Shown here piece after piece: positions 60,777 to 64,000 of a stretch of DNA of 64,000 bases. The position numbers were made by a program, and so were the translations under genes. Numbering within the stretch: position 1 is the stretch's first letter; the number at the start of each line of letters is the position of its first letter. This stretch comes from Bacillota bacterium. GTDB taxonomy: Bacteria > Bacillota > UBA4882 > UBA8346. The notes beneath the pieces were generated by a model, which had not been told where the DNA came from, ran no database searches, and was given only the letters and a program-made list of their open reading frames with translations. The stretch covers positions 1-64,000 of the forward strand of contig JAEXDA010000019.1 in assembly GCA_023401925.1 (NCBI GenBank), written 5' to 3'.

Positions 60777-62030
60777 TCAAAAATAGCTTTTCAACAACAT
60801 CATATTTAAAATGGTTACCACGAGCCCAACCATCCATAATACCGTTCGGTCCAGCAAAGAATTGCGATATTGGCCCATGATTCTGGCCGATGATGTTAAA
60901 TAAATCTGCAAAAAAATCGTAATCGGCAGTTGGATGCTTAAAAACATTTGTGAATAAATCAAACCTTTGAAGGGGTCCGTGATGATAAAAATGACCATGG
61001 TTGCCAAACTTAAAATCACTCCCACGCCAATTTGGGTATGAGGATCTTTAATATCATAGGGTTCCTTAAACATACCGGCTACAATACTCCCTCCGGCCAT
61101 TCCCGCAGTGATGGTAGAGGAAATTCCCGCAAAAAGAAGCGCCAATCCAAAAACAATTGCTGCTCCTTTCCCCAGCAAAGGCTCTAAAAGATGTTGCGCC
61201 TGTCCTAATTCAATAACGGGTACATGGTTACTGAAGAATGCTGCTGCCGCTAAAATAATCATGGCGCTATTAATAGCCCAACCGACCAACATCGAAAACA
61301 AAGTATCCATAAATTCATACTTCAATTGTTTCTTAACGATTTGGTGGTTTTCCAAATTCCATTCCCGGCTTTGAATAATTTCAGAATGGAGGAACAAATT
61401 ATGGGGCATTACCACGGCTCCCAATACAGACATAATTATCGGCATGGAATTGGCCGGGAAACTCGGAACGGCCCAATGATAGGCCGCCGCTCCCCAGTTG
61501 ATATGGACAATACTGAGTTCATAAATAAAAGAAATACCAATCAAAGAGACAAACCCGATAATCCACTTTTCCAAGCGCTGATAAGAATTGGAAAACAGCA
61601 TCCATAACACCAACCCTAAAATCATCACTGATCCCAGCTTTAAAGGTATCTGGAATAAAAGTTGCAAGGCAATGGCTCCGCCTAAAATTTCGGCCATTGC
61701 AGTTGAAATTGATGCTAAAATAGCTGTACCAAGGATGAATCCGGCGGCCTTGGACTTTAAATGTTTCGCCGCTGCCTCAGCCAAACAATCTCCGGTCACA
61801 ATGCCCAAATGGGCAACGTTATGTTGCAAAATGATTAACATTACGGTGGAAAGGGTCACCATCCATAACAATGTGTAGCCGTAATCCGATCCGGCCGCCA
61901 AATTTGAGGCCCAATTACCCGGATCAATAAAGCCTACAGTCACCAAGAGCCCGGGCCCAATATATTTGATGAAATCTTTAGCGCCAAGTATCGGATTATG
62001 AAACCTGGTATCTAATTTATCTTTTAGCAA
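60777..62030 (-). CDS. mntH: Nramp-family Mn(II)/Fe(II) transporter
   Basis: A 417-residue membrane protein with about eleven helices. Helix 1 has GFIDPGNWASN (DPGN metal site) and helix 6 has VVMPHNLFLHS (MPHN); both are Nramp metal-site hallmarks, so the substrate is a divalent transition metal. The start appears to be TTG 62030 with GGGGAG upstream. Monocistronic, upstream of the feoAB-mntR genes on the same strand and likely under the same regulator. Confidence 0.93.
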   Translation of the reverse strand: MLKDKLDTRFHNPILGAKDFIKYIGPGLLVTVGFIDPGNWASNLAAGSDYGYTLLWMVTLSTVMLIILQHNVAHLGIVTGDCLAEAAAKHLKSKAAGFILGTAILASISTAMAEILGGAIALQLLFQIPLKLGSVMILGLVLWMLFSNSYQRLEKWIIGFVSLIGISFIYELSIVHINWGAAAYHWAVPSFPANSMPIIMSVLGAVVMPHNLFLHSEIIQSREWNLENHQIVKKQLKYEFMDTLFSMLVGWAINSAMIILAAAAFFSNHVPVIELGQAQHLLEPLLGKGAAIVFGLALLFAGISSTITAGMAGGSIVAGMFKEPYDIKDPHTQIGVGVILSLATMVIFIITDPFKGLIYSQMFLSIQLPITIFLQIYLTSSARIMGQYRNSLLDRTVLWMVGLVVTILNMMLLKSYF

Positions 62031-62431
62031 ATCCTCCGACTCCCCTTTTTGTTAGCAAATTGATTCCGTTGTCCGATACGATTTAAACATCTCGAATTCT
62101 GTTTTATTCCTGCAGGAATATTGAGGATAAAACATCACTTGAAATAATTAACCATAGAAATCGTTAACTTAATTATAGGTTATCGGACACAATTTTTCAA
62201 TATCAGGGAAGTGAAATCTACCGGATTACCTATGCGCCGGCGTCAAACCCAAACCCTGGATCAGACAAACATATCCCGATGAAAAAAGCCCCTCCGTTAA
62301 GGATAGGCTCCATTCAAAAAACAACGCATATAGGAAACTCCCCTTCTTTGGCTTTCACACTCACATTCCATAGGAAGGGATAAACATGCAATATTTCTAA
62401 TCGGTATCCAAAAGGGGAGTTGGTAAGGCTC
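62031..62431. promoter_or_regulatory. mntH upstream region with inverted repeat
   Basis: Holds the mntH promoter. tgtccgata (62070-62078) and tatcggaca (62181-62189) are inverted copies about 100 bp apart, candidate half-sites or arms. No gene; 62240-62431 only separates the convergent-free ends and shows nothing definite. Confidence 0.4.
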
Positions 62432-63565
62432 CTAATGTTCCTCGCTAAAGGTTAGCTTCAGGGTCACTCTTTTCTTGCCCCTGAAAACAAGCACATTGAC
62501 AGTATCCCCTGGTTTATAAGCCCTTTTGACGCGGTTAAGGTCTTTCATGGTAGCCACTTGTTTACCGGCCAGGCTAATCAAAATGTCCTTCACCTTGATT
62601 CCGGCTTTATCCGCGCCGCTCCCCGGGGCCACTTTCACGATAAAAATTCCCACCGGCAGTTTATAGTAATCCGCCAGAGTCTTGGTTATATCCCTGCCGC
62701 TGATCCCAATGAAAGGCCTGCCTTTAACATAGCCGTATTTCAGCAACTGGGCAACAATGGGTTTGGCGTCATCGATGGGAATGGCAAAGCCCAAACCTTC
62801 CACCCCGGAAACCGAAATTTTAACGGTATTGATGCCGATGACTTTTCCTTCGGAGTTCACCAGAGCCCCGCCGCTGTTGCCCGGATTGATGGCGGCATCG
62901 GTTTGAATCAGATTGAGGGTGCGATCTTCCAAGGAAACCGTCCGGTTTAAGGCGCTGATGACTCCGGATGTCACCGACCCAGCGAACTCAAGGCCCAGGG
63001 GATTCCCAATTGCCACTGCCAGCTCTCCCACTTCAAGTTTGGATGAATCGCCAAGTTCAGCTATTGGCATAGCCTTTAGTCCCACTTGAATCACGGCCAG
63101 ATCATTAAGGGAGTCCCCCCCGATAAACATCGCTTTCGCCTGCCTCTTATCAGGTAAAAAAACTTCCAAAGTTACTTTCTGGCGTTTCGTATTACGGGGA
63201 TCGGCATATTGCACCACATGGTAATTGGTCATGATGTGGCCCGCCTCGTCGATGACGATTCCTGATCCTTCCATCTGTGTCTGTTGGCTAAAAAATTTAT
63301 TTAACGGAGTCGTCACCGTCATCCGGATCCCTACGATCGAAGGTCCGGTTTTTTGGGCAATTTGAGTTATTAAAGGAGGGTCGCCGGCAACATCGGCTTT
63401 AAGAAAGTTTGGGTTACTTCTCGGGACAAAGCTGGTAAAGACGGCACTGCCGATAAAACCGCCTGCCAATGAAACAATTAAAACGAGGATGGTTCCTAAC
63501 TTAATATCGAACTTGCGGGAAAAAATGCGCTGCCAAAAATTCCGGGTCTCTTCATCATTTACCAT
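62432..63565 (-). CDS. htrA: HtrA/DegP-type serine protease
   Basis: A 377-residue membrane-anchored S1C protease. One helix at about 21-45 anchors it outside the inner membrane. The triad is complete: His in MTNYHVV near 116, Asp in NDLAVI near 148, Ser in NPGNSGGALV near 230. One C-terminal PDZ domain (GADKAGIKVKDILISLAGKQ) follows. ATG has GAAAGG close upstream and a GGAGG further away. Handles misfolded envelope proteins; fits a two-membrane cell. Confidence 0.94.
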   Translation of the reverse strand: MVNDEETRNFWQRIFSRKFDIKLGTILVLIVSLAGGFIGSAVFTSFVPRSNPNFLKADVAGDPPLITQIAQKTGPSIVGIRMTVTTPLNKFFSQQTQMEGSGIVIDEAGHIMTNYHVVQYADPRNTKRQKVTLEVFLPDKRQAKAMFIGGDSLNDLAVIQVGLKAMPIAELGDSSKLEVGELAVAIGNPLGLEFAGSVTSGVISALNRTVSLEDRTLNLIQTDAAINPGNSGGALVNSEGKVIGINTVKISVSGVEGLGFAIPIDDAKPIVAQLLKYGYVKGRPFIGISGRDITKTLADYYKLPVGIFIVKVAPGSGADKAGIKVKDILISLAGKQVATMKDLNRVKRAYKPGDTVNVLVFRGKKRVTLKLTFSEEH

Positions 63566-63670
63566 GGCCTTTCAGGTTCCTCCCCCAACTTTAAGATCCC
63601 TTTCATTGAAAAAACTACAAAATCAAGTTGGGGATAGATTTCCCGAATGACAGGAATTTATGAGCAATAA

Positions 63671-63803
63671 GAGCTGTCCCAAAAGGAAATTGGTAAGCAA
63701 GCGAAGGGGGATAAGGCGCACATGCGAAAAAACATTTAATATTTATTCAATGATGCTATGTACCGCATTTCTTATTGATTTTACATTGCCTTTTAGACAG
63801 CCT
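63671..63803. repeat. Hairpin repeat element E3 (133 bp)
   Basis: gctgtcccaaaag at the left and cttttagacagc at the right match the ends of E1; the interior keeps catttcttattgattttacattgcc next to the right arm but has lost much of the inner palindrome. It ends at the stop codon of the GGDEF gene. Confidence 0.65.
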
Positions 63804-64000
63804 CACGAAAGCAGGGATTGGGCATTGCCAATGGAGGCATAGGCTACATTGTCGGAGGACTCTTTGGCTGCTTTTTTTAACTCAGTGAGTTTCAGGGTTA
63901 ATTCTTCCGGGGAAAAAGTCCGCTTGCCACAGGGGACTTCCAAAACTGCAGCGCTGGCGGACATTAAGGAAAATTTCCGGGTTTTACCGTAGCGATCTTT
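63803..64000 (-). CDS. C-terminal end of a GGDEF-domain protein (partial)
   Basis: Cut by the window edge: the last 65 residues up to TGA at 63803-63805. KDRYGKTRKFSLMSASAAVL, then LTLKLTELKKAAKESSDNVA, match the last strand and helix of GGDEF diguanylate cyclases that carry the KDR-G insertion before the final beta strand. The active-site motif is outside the window, so activity cannot be judged. It is the only c-di-GMP-linked gene visible. Confidence 0.6.
   Translation of the reverse strand, partial: KDRYGKTRKFSLMSASAAVLEVPCGKRTFSPEELTLKLTELKKAAKESSDNVAYASIGNAQSLLS

Noticed and set aside
60777..62030. Proton-coupled sugar or amino-acid transporter instead of Nramp
   Set aside because: DPGN and MPHN metal-site motifs are both intact, which settles the family.

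Overview
The window reads as a chromosomal segment of a Bacillota (Firmicutes) bacterium with an outer membrane, closest in gene content to the Hydrogenispora/Limnochordia type (lineage is inference). In favour of Bacillota: YesM/YesN-type two-component pairs, a PhoP-PhoR/pst locus, DUF4489 and DUF2935 proteins usual in spore-formers, TTG/GTG starts and strong GGAGG ribosome sites. In favour of an outer membrane: a signal-peptide beta-barrel porin ending in Phe, and two ABC binding proteins with plain signal peptides instead of lipoboxes.

Layout. 1-22 kb: an FAD oxidoreductase behind a YesM/YesN-like pair; a hemolysin III protein; an array of eleven 14-bp palindromes spaced exactly 21 bp; a HAD hydrolase; then a glycan-use locus (GH43, GH42, response regulator, histidine kinase on minus; binding protein and two permeases on plus, no ATPase gene); two cell-wall genes; and a DUF47-Pit low-affinity phosphate uptake pair. 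22-37 kb: a phosphate region with pstC-pstA-pstB-phoU-phoP-phoR, an MCP preceded by a tiny zinc ribbon, a porin divergent from pstS, and a five-gene cassette (PAP2 phosphatase, zinc ribbon, PlsC-like acyltransferase, FeeM/OlsB-like GNAT, calcineurin-like phosphoesterase). TTAA repeats at 11-bp steps precede pit, pstC, the porin, pstS and the cassette, so one phosphate-starvation regulon is likely, including a possible switch to phosphorus-free membrane lipids.

37-41 kb is a decaying accessory zone: a nucleotidyltransferase/small-protein pair, a PtuA/PtuB-like ATPase-HNH defence pair broken by frameshifts and nonsense codons, an unknown gene remnant, a hairpin repeat and a second, degenerate 21-bp array. 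41-48 kb is a copper locus: CopA, an HMA-SafE-cupredoxin fusion, an alpha/beta hydrolase and a DUF2318 protein. Two promoters here and one at 56.7 kb share CTTCAT-N5-CTTCAC-N10-TAYWAT with identical spacing, which defines a small regulon.

48-57 kb: a radical SAM protein, an aldehyde dehydrogenase, a flavoprotein and a DUF998 membrane protein behind a TetR repressor with two palindromic operators, then zinc-ribbon, DUF4489 and DUF2935 proteins and small genes. 58-64 kb: metal homeostasis (MntR-like regulator, FeoA, a FeoB lacking its GTPase domain, Nramp transporter), an HtrA protease and the end of a GGDEF gene cut by the window edge.

Non-coding structure is unusually rich: a dispersed ~190-bp repeat family with compensatory arm changes (1-149, 30655-30847, 31023-31212), three hairpin elements at gene 3' ends, two 21-bp periodic arrays and two 54-bp elements before feoA. 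No rRNA, tRNA, CRISPR array or intact insertion sequence was seen.
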